This document shows positions 1-9,200 of a stretch of DNA of 64,000 nt, in pieces. The notes under the pieces are model-generated. The model had not been told where the DNA came from and ran no database searches. It worked only from the letters and a program-made list of their open reading frames with translations. The stretch spans positions 1 to 64,000 of the forward strand of contig JANQFG010000017.1 in assembly GCA_028277985.1 (NCBI GenBank), given 5' to 3'. A program made the translations under genes and the position numbers. The DNA comes from a bacterium. Its GTDB lineage: Bacteria > Desulfobacterota > DSWW01. How positions within the stretch are numbered: position 1 is the first letter of the stretch; each line of letters begins with the position of its first letter.

Positions 1-1509
1 CATGCAGTTGAAGCAGCTGAAGCACTCGTACTCTTCCTTCATCCTCGGGACTTCGTTTTCATCCGTCTCCCAGGCCCGGAAGGGGCAATTCAGAAGGCAA
101 AGCCCGCACTGCGTGCACTTGTCCGGATCCGCCTTCATCTTGCCCATGTGAACCGTTCCCTGCTCCGGCCGCATGATCGGCTCCAGATCTTCCCAGGTTG
201 TCTCCGCCGCTGCATCGGCGGCCGCGCCGGGCTGGGCCAGCCCTTCTTGTACGACCCACTGTGACCGGCCCCTTCGGATCCTGTCCACCGCATCCAGGGC
301 CAGCACGTCGTTCGAGCCGTCCTCGATCAGGGCCGCCCGGGCATCCCGGAAGACCTTCTCGATGAAGTACTCTTTCGAAAGGCCGGAGCCGCCGAAGATC
401 TGCACTGCCTGGTTGGCCACATTGAAGGCGGTCTCGGTGGCCATCACCTTGGAGGCCATGGCGTAGTGGACCGCGACGGGCTGCATGTTGTCCGCCTGCA
501 CCTTGTTGTAGAGGCCGACCCGCCTGGCCAGTGAGCGTGCCGCCTCCACAGAGGCGAACATGTCAAAGAGCTTGAGCTTCACGTTCTGATGATCATAGAG
601 CGTGGTTCCTCCCTGTACCCGGGTCTGCGCGTACTCGAGGGCCTCTTCGAGGGCAGACTGGGCACACCCGGTGAAGATCAGGCCCATGAAGCCGTTCGCC
701 AGGCCCAGCTGGCTGTTGGCAAGAAGCTTGAACGTGACAGGGTCCGGCGCGATCATCATGTTCTTGGGTACGCGAACGTTGTCGAAGTAGATCTCTCCCT
801 GGTTCAGCGCTCTCTGTCCGATCTTGTTCAAGGGCTTTCCGCGGCTGATTCCCGGAAGGTCGAGGGGAACGCAGGCGACCCCGCCGCCTTCCATACCCAT
901 GGAGGGATCCAGGGACAGGAACAGGGCCGCATACTTTGCGATCGTGCCGTTGCTGACCCATGCCGCCTTGGTGCCGTTGATGACGTAGTGGTCACCGTCC
1001 AGCACGGCTCGCACCGATGGGGCGACCGACTCGTCTCGAGGGCCGTCCGCGTCGAAGAGGATCCAGTCGGAACCATGGTCCGGCTCGGTGATGGCCCAGC
1101 AACCGGTCATCGTGCCGCTCGTGTCTGCGCAGAATTTCCTCGTGAGCTCATGCATTTCCTCGTGGGGGGAGAGCATGTTCCACAGGAAGGGCGTGGTGCA
1201 CACACCCACGCTGACCGCCAGGTCCGGCGCAGCCCAGCCCTGCAGTTCTGCGACCAGGGCCACGCTGAGCGGATCCATGTTCATGCCCCCGAATTCTTCC
1301 GGAAAGAACATGCTGTGGTAACCCATCTCGAAGCTCTGTCGCAGCACGTCCCAGAGAGGCGAATCTTCCTTGATCACATCCTCCGGGTCTTGAAGTTTGT
1401 CCAGCTCGATGGCAGCAGGTCGCCAGACCTGTTTCAGGAACTTCTTGGTCGAATCCCAGAGGGCGACGTGGTCTTTTGTGAGGTCTACATTCAGCTCCCT
1501 CAGTCCCAT
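1..1509 (-). CDS. Acyl-CoA dehydrogenase with C-terminal ferredoxin domain (partial, runs off left edge)
   Basis: The reading frame is open for 503 codons to the window edge. Residues 1 to about 420 read as an acyl-CoA dehydrogenase: an N-terminal helical domain, then the segment ending WAITEPDHGSD, which is the FAD/substrate beta domain, then the C-terminal helical domain with VQIFGGSGLSKEY. After a linker, about residues 460-500 carry a ferredoxin motif, CTQCGLCLLNCPFRAW, followed by another Cys run, CFSCFNC, still open at the edge. The family oxidises acyl-CoA thioesters with FAD and usually passes electrons to ETF. The fused iron-sulfur domain suggests electrons go directly to an FeS partner, which is inference. 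The ATG is preceded by AAGGAGAACGGCC, a good ribosome site. The 3' end lies outside the window. Confidence 0.9.
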   Translation of the reverse strand, partial: MGLRELNVDLTKDHVALWDSTKKFLKQVWRPAAIELDKLQDPEDVIKEDSPLWDVLRQSFEMGYHSMFFPEEFGGMNMDPLSVALVAELQGWAAPDLAVSVGVCTTPFLWNMLSPHEEMHELTRKFCADTSGTMTGCWAITEPDHGSDWILFDADGPRDESVAPSVRAVLDGDHYVINGTKAAWVSNGTIAKYAALFLSLDPSMGMEGGGVACVPLDLPGISRGKPLNKIGQRALNQGEIYFDNVRVPKNMMIAPDPVTFKLLANSQLGLANGFMGLIFTGCAQSALEEALEYAQTRVQGGTTLYDHQNVKLKLFDMFASVEAARSLARRVGLYNKVQADNMQPVAVHYAMASKVMATETAFNVANQAVQIFGGSGLSKEYFIEKVFRDARAALIEDGSNDVLALDAVDRIRRGRSQWVVQEGLAQPGAAADAAAETTWEDLEPIMRPEQGTVHMGKMKADPDKCTQCGLCLLNCPFRAWETDENEVPRMKEEYECFSCFNCM

Positions 1510-1860
1510 GGCCGTTCTCCTTTTTTATTGGAAGTTGATTCGGGGCTGGATCGGTCTTGAAGGGTCGCAACGGTTGAGGCAAGGCCTCGAATTCGGACGG
1601 GTTTCCGCTTCGATCTGCTGGTGCATAGGTGAGGCTTCCTGCCGCTGGGGTGAGCGACGAGTGAGCTTCCAAATATAGCACGTTCACCAGGATACTCAAC
1701 ACGAGGACTGGCGTTTTTGGCTGGGAAACTCTATATTCTTCCTCCTGCAATTGGAAAGCTCGAGCGCTCCCACCGTCGGGGGCAGGTCGAGACCCAATCC
1801 GTCATCGGGATTGTTTTCCCAATTGATTCGACAAGATGGCCGAGAAGAGGGGATTTTCAT

Positions 1861-3270
1861 ATGGTTTCCGTCAGAGATGTTCTCGATTCCAGAAACATGG
1901 CCGTCATCGGCGCGTCCCGGGATGTCTTCAAACCGGGCGCACTGATCCTGAAGGTTCTGCAGGATGTGGGGTTCAAGGGGCAGGTGGCCGGGGTCAATCC
2001 GCAGGGAGGAGAAGTTTATGGCCAGCCCTTGTACAAGAGCTTGGAGGAAGTCCCCTTTCAGATCGATCTTGCCGTCCTTCTGATCCCTCCCAAGTTCGTT
2101 GCCGAAGCGGTTCTGGCTTGCGCAAAGGTGGGCGTCAGGGGTGTCGTCATCAGTGCCGAAGGGTTCGCCGAGGCGGGGGAGGAAGGCCGAGAATACCAGG
2201 AACAGCTTCGCGCTGCCCTGCGGTCCACGGGGATACGGGGATTCGGCCCCAACACACTGGGAATCGTGAACACGGAGACCGGCCTGACCACCTCCTATTT
2301 CTCCGATTCCCGTATGCTCGCTCCGGGGTCGATCGGTTTCGTCGCCCAGTCCGGCATCTTTGTGGGAGCCCTGCTGCGGTATTTGAGCTCCCTCGACGGA
2401 CTCCATATCTCCAAGGGCATGGGTCTCGGCAACAAGGTGGACGTGGATGAATCCGATGCCCTCGCCTATCTGAGAGAGGACGAGCAGACACGAATCGTCG
2501 GGATGTACCTGGAGGACATCCGGGACGGTCGACGCTTCGTGGAAGAAGCCAGGGAGACGGTCAAGCGAAAGCCGGTTCTCCTCCTCAAGGGCGGGCGTAC
2601 CGATGAGGGCGCCCGGGCGATCGCCTCCCACACCGCCAGCCTGGCCGTGGACGATGTGGTGTTGGAGGGCGCCTTGCGGCAGGCGGGTGTTCTACGCATG
2701 GGCGGGATCGACGAACTCATCGCCACCTTGAAAGGCTTTCAGTGGATGCCTCTTCCGAAAGGGGACCGGATCGCCCTGGTCACCTACAGCGGCGCGCAGG
2801 CGATCATGAGTATCGATGCGGCCATGCGGCAGGGCCTTCGAATCGCACGGTTTGCCGGAGAGACACAGCAGAAGCTCTCCCAAGTGATCGCCACGCTTCC
2901 GAAAGCGAGGAATCCGATCGACATCTTCCCGGACATGATGGTTCACGGATTCGAGAAGATCTCGGTCGAGACCGTCAAGGCCCTGCTGGAGGACGACGAT
3001 GTCGATGCGGTCTTCTTCATCTGTTTCGCGACCGAAGGGAGCGAACAGTACAGGGCCGTGGTGGATCTGATTCAGGAGAGGAGAACGAAACCGGTCTTCT
3101 TCTCACTCCTGGGGAGAAAGACGGATGTGGAGTCCTGCAAGCAGCTGATCGAGGAGAACAGGATTCCCTTCTATCTGTTCCCGGACATGGGCGTACGCGT
3201 GCTGGCGCACATGTGGAAATACGCACAAATAGGTAAAAGGGCAAAGGCGAAAGGCGAAAGGGGTGGATGA
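1861..3270 (+). CDS. ADP-forming acetate/acyl-CoA synthetase, alpha-type subunit
   Basis: This 470-residue protein starts with a CoA-binding Rossmann domain (VIGASRDVFKPG near residue 14). Two succinyl-CoA-ligase-like domains follow, with GFVAQSGIF and the phosphohistidine loop SHTASLA, whose His257 falls where the catalytic His of the archaeal alpha subunit lies. The family interconverts acyl-CoA, ADP and phosphate with acid, CoA and ATP. No ATP-grasp (beta) domain is present in this protein, nor anywhere in the window, so a partner subunit must be encoded elsewhere or the protein does something else. The frame extends upstream to 1717, but ATG 1861 has GAGAAGAGGGG ahead of it and begins exactly at the domain. 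The C-terminal tail (KRAKAKGERGG) comes from a low-complexity repeat that runs into the intergenic space. Confidence 0.85.
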   Translation: MVSVRDVLDSRNMAVIGASRDVFKPGALILKVLQDVGFKGQVAGVNPQGGEVYGQPLYKSLEEVPFQIDLAVLLIPPKFVAEAVLACAKVGVRGVVISAEGFAEAGEEGREYQEQLRAALRSTGIRGFGPNTLGIVNTETGLTTSYFSDSRMLAPGSIGFVAQSGIFVGALLRYLSSLDGLHISKGMGLGNKVDVDESDALAYLREDEQTRIVGMYLEDIRDGRRFVEEARETVKRKPVLLLKGGRTDEGARAIASHTASLAVDDVVLEGALRQAGVLRMGGIDELIATLKGFQWMPLPKGDRIALVTYSGAQAIMSIDAAMRQGLRIARFAGETQQKLSQVIATLPKARNPIDIFPDMMVHGFEKISVETVKALLEDDDVDAVFFICFATEGSEQYRAVVDLIQERRTKPVFFSLLGRKTDVESCKQLIEENRIPFYLFPDMGVRVLAHMWKYAQIGKRAKAKGERGG

Positions 3271-3286
3271 ATACTTCAACCGCCCC
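3260..3286. terminator. Hairpin between convergent genes
   Basis: GGGGTGG pairs with CCGCCCC across a 13-base loop that contains the stop codon region of the upstream gene. It is flanked by the repeats AAAGGCGAAAGGCGAAAG and CCCTTTGACCTTTACCCTTT, which extend the pairing imperfectly. It lies between two convergent genes and could serve both, but there is no clean T-tract. Confidence 0.4.
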
Positions 3287-3340
3287 TTGACCCTTTGACC
3301 TTTACCCTTTCACATCGGGCCGGGTGGGGCCGCATGGGGG

Positions 3341-3982
3341 CTACCTGGTCCACTCGGCCAGATCGAAATGCTCACCCTCGGAGAAGACCTTGCAGTCCCA
3401 GAGCTTCTCCCCCGTCTGATTCGCGCACTCGCGGCAGCACGTGCCGGTGAAGGTCGGAGCCCTCGAGTCGCAGTTTTTCCACTCGGCGCAGGAAGCAGCT
3501 CCTTCGATCGTCGCAGCTCCCTGTCCCAGCAGCTCATACGCATCCACATCGATCGAAACCTTTCCCTCCGCCTCCTGGACGGTTCCCTTGATCTCGATCT
3601 TCTTCCCCATGTTGTGCTGCAACTCGACCGCCTTGTCACCGGCGACCGCGTAGGACGGGCCCAGGTCGGCCTGGAGGAGCCCTTCCTTGGTCATGATTCC
3701 GGTAAGGGTCGCCTCCCCGGCGGGAAGTCGGCCTGCCTCGGCTGCGTCAAGACTCTGCCTCTCCGCGCCAACCCTTCGGCAGTCCCAGATGCTTCTCCCC
3801 TCGGAGACCCGGCAAGGACGGCAACAGATGCCCGTGTAGTTGGGGCTCTCGGTGCTGCAGTTTACCCATCCCTCGCACGACTCGAAACCGAAGTCGATCT
3901 CAATGGCGGCGACCGGCCCGCAGAGAAAGACAACCAAAAGAAATGCCAGAAGTACGCTGAGTAACCCTCCCTTCTCTCTCAT
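3341..3982 (-). CDS. Secreted Cys-rich protein with two copies of an unrecognised module
   Basis: The protein has 213 residues. An N-terminal signal peptide (hydrophobic LLSVLLAFLLVVFLCG, cleavage near AAIE) marks it as exported. Two copies of a Cys-rich module flank a central beta-looking segment. Copy 1 (about residues 34-70) and copy 2 (about 162-200) share the pattern C-x3-W-x2-C-x5-P-x-[YF]-TG-x-CCR-x-C, then WDC. The central part (GEATLTGIMTKEG to IDVDAYEL) resembles small OB-fold periplasmic proteins, but I cannot name it. The ATG has GGGAGGG seven bases upstream. No function is assigned. The paired Cys suggests disulfides or metal binding. Confidence 0.8.
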   Translation of the reverse strand: MREKGGLLSVLLAFLLVVFLCGPVAAIEIDFGFESCEGWVNCSTESPNYTGICCRPCRVSEGRSIWDCRRVGAERQSLDAAEAGRLPAGEATLTGIMTKEGLLQADLGPSYAVAGDKAVELQHNMGKKIEIKGTVQEAEGKVSIDVDAYELLGQGAATIEGAASCAEWKNCDSRAPTFTGTCCRECANQTGEKLWDCKVFSEGEHFDLAEWTR

Positions 3983-4008
3983 GATTTTACCCTCCCTTTT
4001 TTCGATTA

Positions 4009-4025
4009 TGTCGTTATAACCGACA
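4009..4025. promoter_or_regulatory. Near-palindrome upstream of the Cys-rich gene
   Basis: TGTCGTTATAACCGACA forms an almost perfect dyad with arms TGTCG and CGACA around TTATAA. It lies about 27 bases upstream of the start codon of the secreted Cys-rich gene, so it could be an operator or part of its promoter. The assignment is based on symmetry and position only. Confidence 0.25.
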
Positions 4026-4064
4026 CAACGTATGGGTCATTCTATCAACACGTGACGCGAGATG

Positions 4065-5114
4065 TCAAGAACTCGAGGGGGCCGAAAAGAAGGGGCGTGC
4101 CTCCCGGGCGATCTCTTCCGGCAGGGTGTCGATGATCCAGAGGTCGTACATCCTCTCGAAGAAGCCCGTGTCGTTCGTGTAGATTCCCCTGGGGTAGGGG
4201 CGAGAGATGATCCTGGCGTGGAACGGGAAGGCGGGGGACGCGGTCTCAAGAGGGGCGGAATAGCTGACGAGGTTGAAGCTGCCTACGCCCATTGCCTGGT
4301 ACGCCTCGAGGAGCCGAACCAGAGCCCGGGAAAAGGCCTTGACCTGTCCACCATCGAGATCCGCCAGGGAACCGGAGCCCGGCAGTAGCAGGAGGATTTC
4401 ACGAAAACCTCGCGGGGCAAAGGAGGCAACGACGACCGCATCCTCCCTTTCGCATATGACCCGGTCATCCTGCTCTCTTTCCTCTCGGACCAGGGTCGTC
4501 CAGAACTCCTCGCCCCGCTCTTCGTGCCATCTCCGACATTTCCTGGTGAGCACTTCGATGATGGGGGCCGGTCGGCTCTCGAGGAGAACCTGGATGTGGG
4601 GATGCACGATGCTGCCCGCCGAGGGTGGCAGGAAGTTCCAGACATATACGGGAAAGCAGGCCGACGAGTCCTTGCGGTGTACGGCGTGGAAATACTCCTG
4701 GGTCAACAGGAGGCTGTCCTCGATGGTCTGTTCCTTGTACTCCTCCATCGGGACGTAGTGGGCGTTGGTGAGGATCCCCACGCCATGATACTCCCCGAAG
4801 GGGCTCTTGTTCGGAAAGAGGACGCTCTCGTTCCTCTTGAGCCTTTTCGAGGAGATCAGGTCTGCATGGAAGACCGGGGTCTCCTGATCCCGCTTTCCCG
4901 GGCAGAAGGGGCAGGTCTCCCGGGACGATTCGATCAGCTTCGCCAACTCCGTTCCGCGGGATGTTTCCCCGGTGTGCTTCACGCGCCGAGCACGATCCGG
5001 GTTGATGCGCGTCCAGGATCCGAACAGGGGATCCCGGCGGTGTTCCACACCGGCAATGACCTTCCTGCGGAAGAATCTCTTCTCTTCGGAAGACATGGGC
5101 AGGCAGGGTACCAC
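4065..5114 (-). CDS. Galactose-1-phosphate uridylyltransferase-like (HIT superfamily) nucleotidyltransferase
   Basis: This 349-residue protein carries the GalT active-site signature. GSIVHPHIQV places the H-P-H at residues 171-173, where the second His would be uridylylated or adenylylated. An N-terminal zinc-type CPFC lies at 68-71 and a C-terminal HIT-like half follows. The family transfers a nucleoside monophosphate between sugar-phosphates, or acts as a diadenosine tetraphosphate phosphorylase-like enzyme. The exact substrate cannot be read from the sequence. The GTG start at 5114 is chosen because AGGA lies six bases ahead. An internal ATG six codons later lacks such a site. It stands alone, with no galK or galE next to it. 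Confidence 0.8.
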   Translation of the reverse strand: MVPCLPMSSEEKRFFRRKVIAGVEHRRDPLFGSWTRINPDRARRVKHTGETSRGTELAKLIESSRETCPFCPGKRDQETPVFHADLISSKRLKRNESVLFPNKSPFGEYHGVGILTNAHYVPMEEYKEQTIEDSLLLTQEYFHAVHRKDSSACFPVYVWNFLPPSAGSIVHPHIQVLLESRPAPIIEVLTRKCRRWHEERGEEFWTTLVREEREQDDRVICEREDAVVVASFAPRGFREILLLLPGSGSLADLDGGQVKAFSRALVRLLEAYQAMGVGSFNLVSYSAPLETASPAFPFHARIISRPYPRGIYTNDTGFFERMYDLWIIDTLPEEIAREARPFFSAPSSS

Positions 5115-5209
5115 GGATTCCTGCGCAAGAGAAGCCGCTTGGCAAAGGAGAAGGGGATCTGCTAGAAAGGGGCATCGAACGACCGCTCGCCGTGAAGAGG
5201 AGAATTCAG

Positions 5210-6232
5210 ATGATCAACGCCTTTCAGCATATCGGAATGGGTGTCTGGGATGTGGACAAGACCGCCGGTTTCTACAAGAGGTTGTTCGGTTACAAGGTCA
5301 AGCTCAACGACCTCACTGCCGCCTCCAAAGAGATGGAGCCCGTCGTCGGCAGCCTCGAGACGATGCGTATGGCCATGTCCATGAATGTGGCCGGGGGAGG
5401 AATCCTCGAGTTTATCGAGCACAAGTCGAGCCCGATCCGGCCCTTTCCGGAAGAGGCCGGATACGGTTCCTGCGGTGTATTGGAGATCGGCTTCGGCGTT
5501 CGTGGAATCGACAGAGTCGTCGATGACTTTCGGGCCAAGGGCGTGACCTTCCTGACACCGATCTGCGAGGTTGAGCTTGTCGACGGTCGGCGCTGGCGCT
5601 ATGCGTATCTGGAAGATCCGGACGGTCTGAAGGTCCAGCTGGTCGAGGAAATTCGGCCCGGGGAACCGCAGGCAAAGAAGCCTGCGGTGCGAGGAGCCTT
5701 CCATGTGGGTATCGGGGTCACGGATGTCCAGAGGTCCACGGCCTTCTACAGGAACGTCCTGGGATTCGACCGTCAGGTATACGCCTTTGACGGTCACAAT
5801 CCGGATCTGGATCCGGTGTCGGGCGGGGCGACGAACCTGAGCATGGTGATCCTGGAAAGGTCCGCCCCGAACACCGGCCCGATCAGCGAGTTGCCTGCCG
5901 GCACGGTCAAGCTCATAGCCGTGACGGACCAGAAAGGGGAGCACATCTACAAGGGGCGAAGGTGGGGCGACATCGGATGTATGGAGTTCTGCATGGACGT
6001 TTCCAACCTGGAAGCCGCCGTCGAGGATGCGAAGGCGAAGGGTGCACCCGTCTATCTGGCGCCGTGCGAGATCGGTATGGGTTCCGGATCCAAGGGAAAG
6101 GTGGCGTACGTGCGCGATCCGGATGGAACCATTGTCGAGTTCGTGGAAATCTGCTCCATCGCCTGGCTCTCGGCGGCCAGCTTCATGCGCGTCGCCATGC
6201 CGGCGCTCAAACTCTACGATCGCCTCACTTGA
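5210..6232 (+). CDS. Two-domain VOC (glyoxalase/dioxygenase fold) protein
   Basis: The protein has 340 residues and two vicinal-oxygen-chelate domains in tandem. Domain 1 starts at FQHIGMGVWDVDKTAGFYKR and ends near YLEDPDGLKVQLVE. Domain 2 starts at FHVGIGVTDVQRSTAFYRNV and ends at YVRDPDGTIVEFVE. The His at the start and Glu at the end of each domain are the usual metal ligands. The family includes glyoxalases, epimerases and ring-cleaving dioxygenases, and the substrate here is unknown. ATG 5210 is preferred to an upstream GTG at 5192 because AAGAGGAG lies eight bases before it. The 3' end overlaps the convergent FG-GAP gene by eight bases. Confidence 0.85.
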   Translation: MINAFQHIGMGVWDVDKTAGFYKRLFGYKVKLNDLTAASKEMEPVVGSLETMRMAMSMNVAGGGILEFIEHKSSPIRPFPEEAGYGSCGVLEIGFGVRGIDRVVDDFRAKGVTFLTPICEVELVDGRRWRYAYLEDPDGLKVQLVEEIRPGEPQAKKPAVRGAFHVGIGVTDVQRSTAFYRNVLGFDRQVYAFDGHNPDLDPVSGGATNLSMVILERSAPNTGPISELPAGTVKLIAVTDQKGEHIYKGRRWGDIGCMEFCMDVSNLEAAVEDAKAKGAPVYLAPCEIGMGSGSKGKVAYVRDPDGTIVEFVEICSIAWLSAASFMRVAMPALKLYDRLT

Positions 6233-9200
6233 CGATCACCGTGATTCGATCCGAATCCTTCCGATCGGAGTTGTCGGTCACGGTAAGCTTCACGGTGTAG
6301 GTCCCCCGCTTCTTGTACCGATGGGACACCTTCTCTCCGGTCCCCTTCCCGCCGTCCCCAAAAGACCAGGAAAAGGACTTTCCCCGCAAACCCCAGGGGT
6401 AGCGGGTTGAGGAAGCGTCGAACGAAATCGTCTGCCCGGTCTTGATCTCCGCGTAGACCGGATGGACCACCGCCTTCGTCCTGAGGAAGGTCCGGAAAAA
6501 GCGGACCTGGCCGTCGACGCACTCGATGATCTCGTCCTGTCCGTCCTGGTTCAGATCGTACGTGCAGGACCCCGTCCAGGAATCGAGCTCCTTGTCGATG
6601 TATTGAAACTGACGGATCTTCGGGTAGGCGAAACGGCCCGTGCCGTCGTTCGCGAGCAGCAGGAGCCGCCCGTGCTCCCCCCTCGGGCCGAAAAGGCCTC
6701 CGTAGTTCCAGTAGGATCGTGTCGAGAAGATGTCGGGAGCCTTGTCCAGGTTGAAATCCAGAATCCGTACGTCCCAGGAGAACCGGCTGATCCTCGGTAT
6801 GCGGTTGCTCCAGTCCTCGAAGGTGCCGTCCTTCTTCTGGCCGTAGAGCTCGTCTTCGCCGCCCTTGCCCTTCATATCCACTTCGTTGACGACAACGATG
6901 TCCAGTCTGCCGTCGCCGTCCGCGTCGAGAAAGGCGGCGTCCGTGGATCTTCCGCTCTTGGAAGGAAGAAGATGGGAGGCGTTGACGAATCGTCCCGGGG
7001 CCTTCTTCCCCTGGTTCAGGTAGAGCTGGTTCTTCATCGGGCCGGCCAGCACGGTTGTCTTGACGCATGCGAGGACGATGTCCGGATACCCGTCCCCGTT
7101 GACGTCTCCTACGTCGCCCCCTCTTGCCGTAGATTTCACTCTGGGAAGATACTCATTCGATTTATCGACGAACCTGCCTTTGCCGTCGTTGATGAGCAGC
7201 ATGTTCTTCTGCGATCCGGCGGCGATGAGTCCGCGGTTCCAGTTGCACATCACGAGGTCCATGTCCCCGTCCAGGTCCACATCGACCGGAAGGGTTTCAG
7301 TCGTGGACGGGGTCTTGGTAGGGAAACCCTTGACCCTCTTGAAATTCGCCTTTCCATCGTTCAGCAGGAGTGCGCGTCCCGGAACGCCCTTGCCGGAGAT
7401 CCCCAGAATCAAGTCGCGGTCCTTGTCACCGTCCACATCCACGAGGGCCACGTCTTCCACAATGCTCTTGCCCGCCTGGAGGATGGAGGGGTCATGGAAT
7501 TTCTTGGTGTACCAGCCGTTCTTTCCCTGCAGGAAGAGCATGACTTCTGTTTCGCGCCACTGGCCCATGGCGATATCCGGCTTTCCGTCCCCGTTCATAT
7601 CCCCGCCGCTGCAGCTTCTGGCAACCCAGTCCGTGTAGGGAAGGTTCAGCTTCACGTTCGCGGTGGCGAACCGGAACGGTTTCGGCCATTGATTGACGAA
7701 CAGGGGGGTCTGCTCGTGACCGCTCCCAATGGTCAGGTCCGGCTTGCCGTTGCCCGTCACATCCGCGAGATGAATGCTCTCCGCCCCGTGCCCCATGGGT
7801 ATGGGATCGATGGCATCCGGCTTTGCCTTGAAGGATCGTCCCCCTTTTCCGCCCGCAACGTTCATGTAGAACATGACCGAGCAGGCCTTCGAGCAGAGAA
7901 CCAGATCCGGGTACCCGTCCCCGTTGATATCCGTCAGCTGTACGTCCAGATTGAACGCCTTTGACAGGTCGTTCTGTTTTCCCGGCATGCGGTATGCGGG
8001 GAGCGGCCTCACCTGAAACCTCCCCTTGCCGTTGTTGACCAGCCACTGACTCGTCCCCTTGTTCGCAAGGGCCAGATCCATGTCGCCGTCTTTGTCGATG
8101 TCCGCGGAATCGATCCGGTAGGTCTTCTGGTTGCCTGTGGGGAATTGCTTTTCGCCTGTCTTGTTGGTGAAACGCCCCTTCCCGTCGTTGATGTAGAGGT
8201 GATTGGGGGCTCCGCCCTCTTTCTGTTTCGGTGGAGACATGTTGGCCACCACCGCGTCCAGGTCCCGATCGCCGTCCACGTCGACGAGGTGGATGTCCCC
8301 CGTGTGCATGGATGCCTTCGGCATGTGGCTCTGTGTGACGTTCTTGAAGTTTCCTTTTCCGTCTCCGAAGAACAGCTGGTTCTGGGCCCCCATGTTCGCG
8401 ATGATGATGTCCGGGTTCCCGTCGCGGTTCACATCACCGATGTCCACGCCCTTGCTGAACGCGTTTCCCGGAAGATCCTTTACCGTGAAGTTGCACTTGC
8501 CGTCGTTCAGGAAGACTCGGTTGATCTGGTTTCTCATGGTCCCCTGGAAGTATTCCACCCGGCCTGTGGCCACGAAGTCCATGTCCCCATCCTTGTCCAG
8601 GTCGAAGGTCTCCACGGCCGTATAATGGTTCTTCGTGTCATTCAGTGCCTTGCTTCGCCGCACGGGCTCGAAATTCGGCACCCCGTCGCCGTCGCGGTCA
8701 GGACCCTGCAGGTAGATCACCAGATTGCCCATCTCCGCAGGATCCAGAGGCTTCCAGGGCTTGATGATGAGGAAGTCCCTTTTTCCGTCCTTGTTCATGT
8801 CCACGAGTTGTATATCCGTTGCCCAGTGCCAGTCGGGCGGCACGTTGTAGCCGGGGGCCTCGAAGATACCGCCCTCGTAGAGGAATCCGTTCAGAAGGCC
8901 GCCGGCCCTGCCGTCCGGGTTCCGAACGACCACATCACCGCTGCCGAGGAAGGTGTTCTCCGGGGTTCTTGCGAGAATCCGAGTGCTCGAAACGACCTTG
9001 ACGCGAGTGGCCTCTTTCCCCCCGACCAGGACCTTGAGGCCCTTTCTGAAATTCTTCCCCCTGATATCCACCCGGGTCCAGCCGTGACGCGGCCCGTAGT
9101 CCGGGGTCACGGAGTTCACGACAGGCGCACCCGAATAGGACATTGCAGCCTTGGTGGGGGATTTCTGCTTGGTCAGGGCGGGAAGTTTCAGATTCTCGTA

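Noticed and set aside
589..1560. Long plus-strand open frame of 323 codons
   Set aside because: It is antisense to the acyl-CoA dehydrogenase, whose motifs are unmistakable, and its own translation has no recognisable pattern or ribosome site.
4065..5114. Naming the HIT-family protein galT
   Set aside because: The active site fits GalT, but no other galactose gene is nearby and related enzymes share the same HPH motif, so the substrate is left open.
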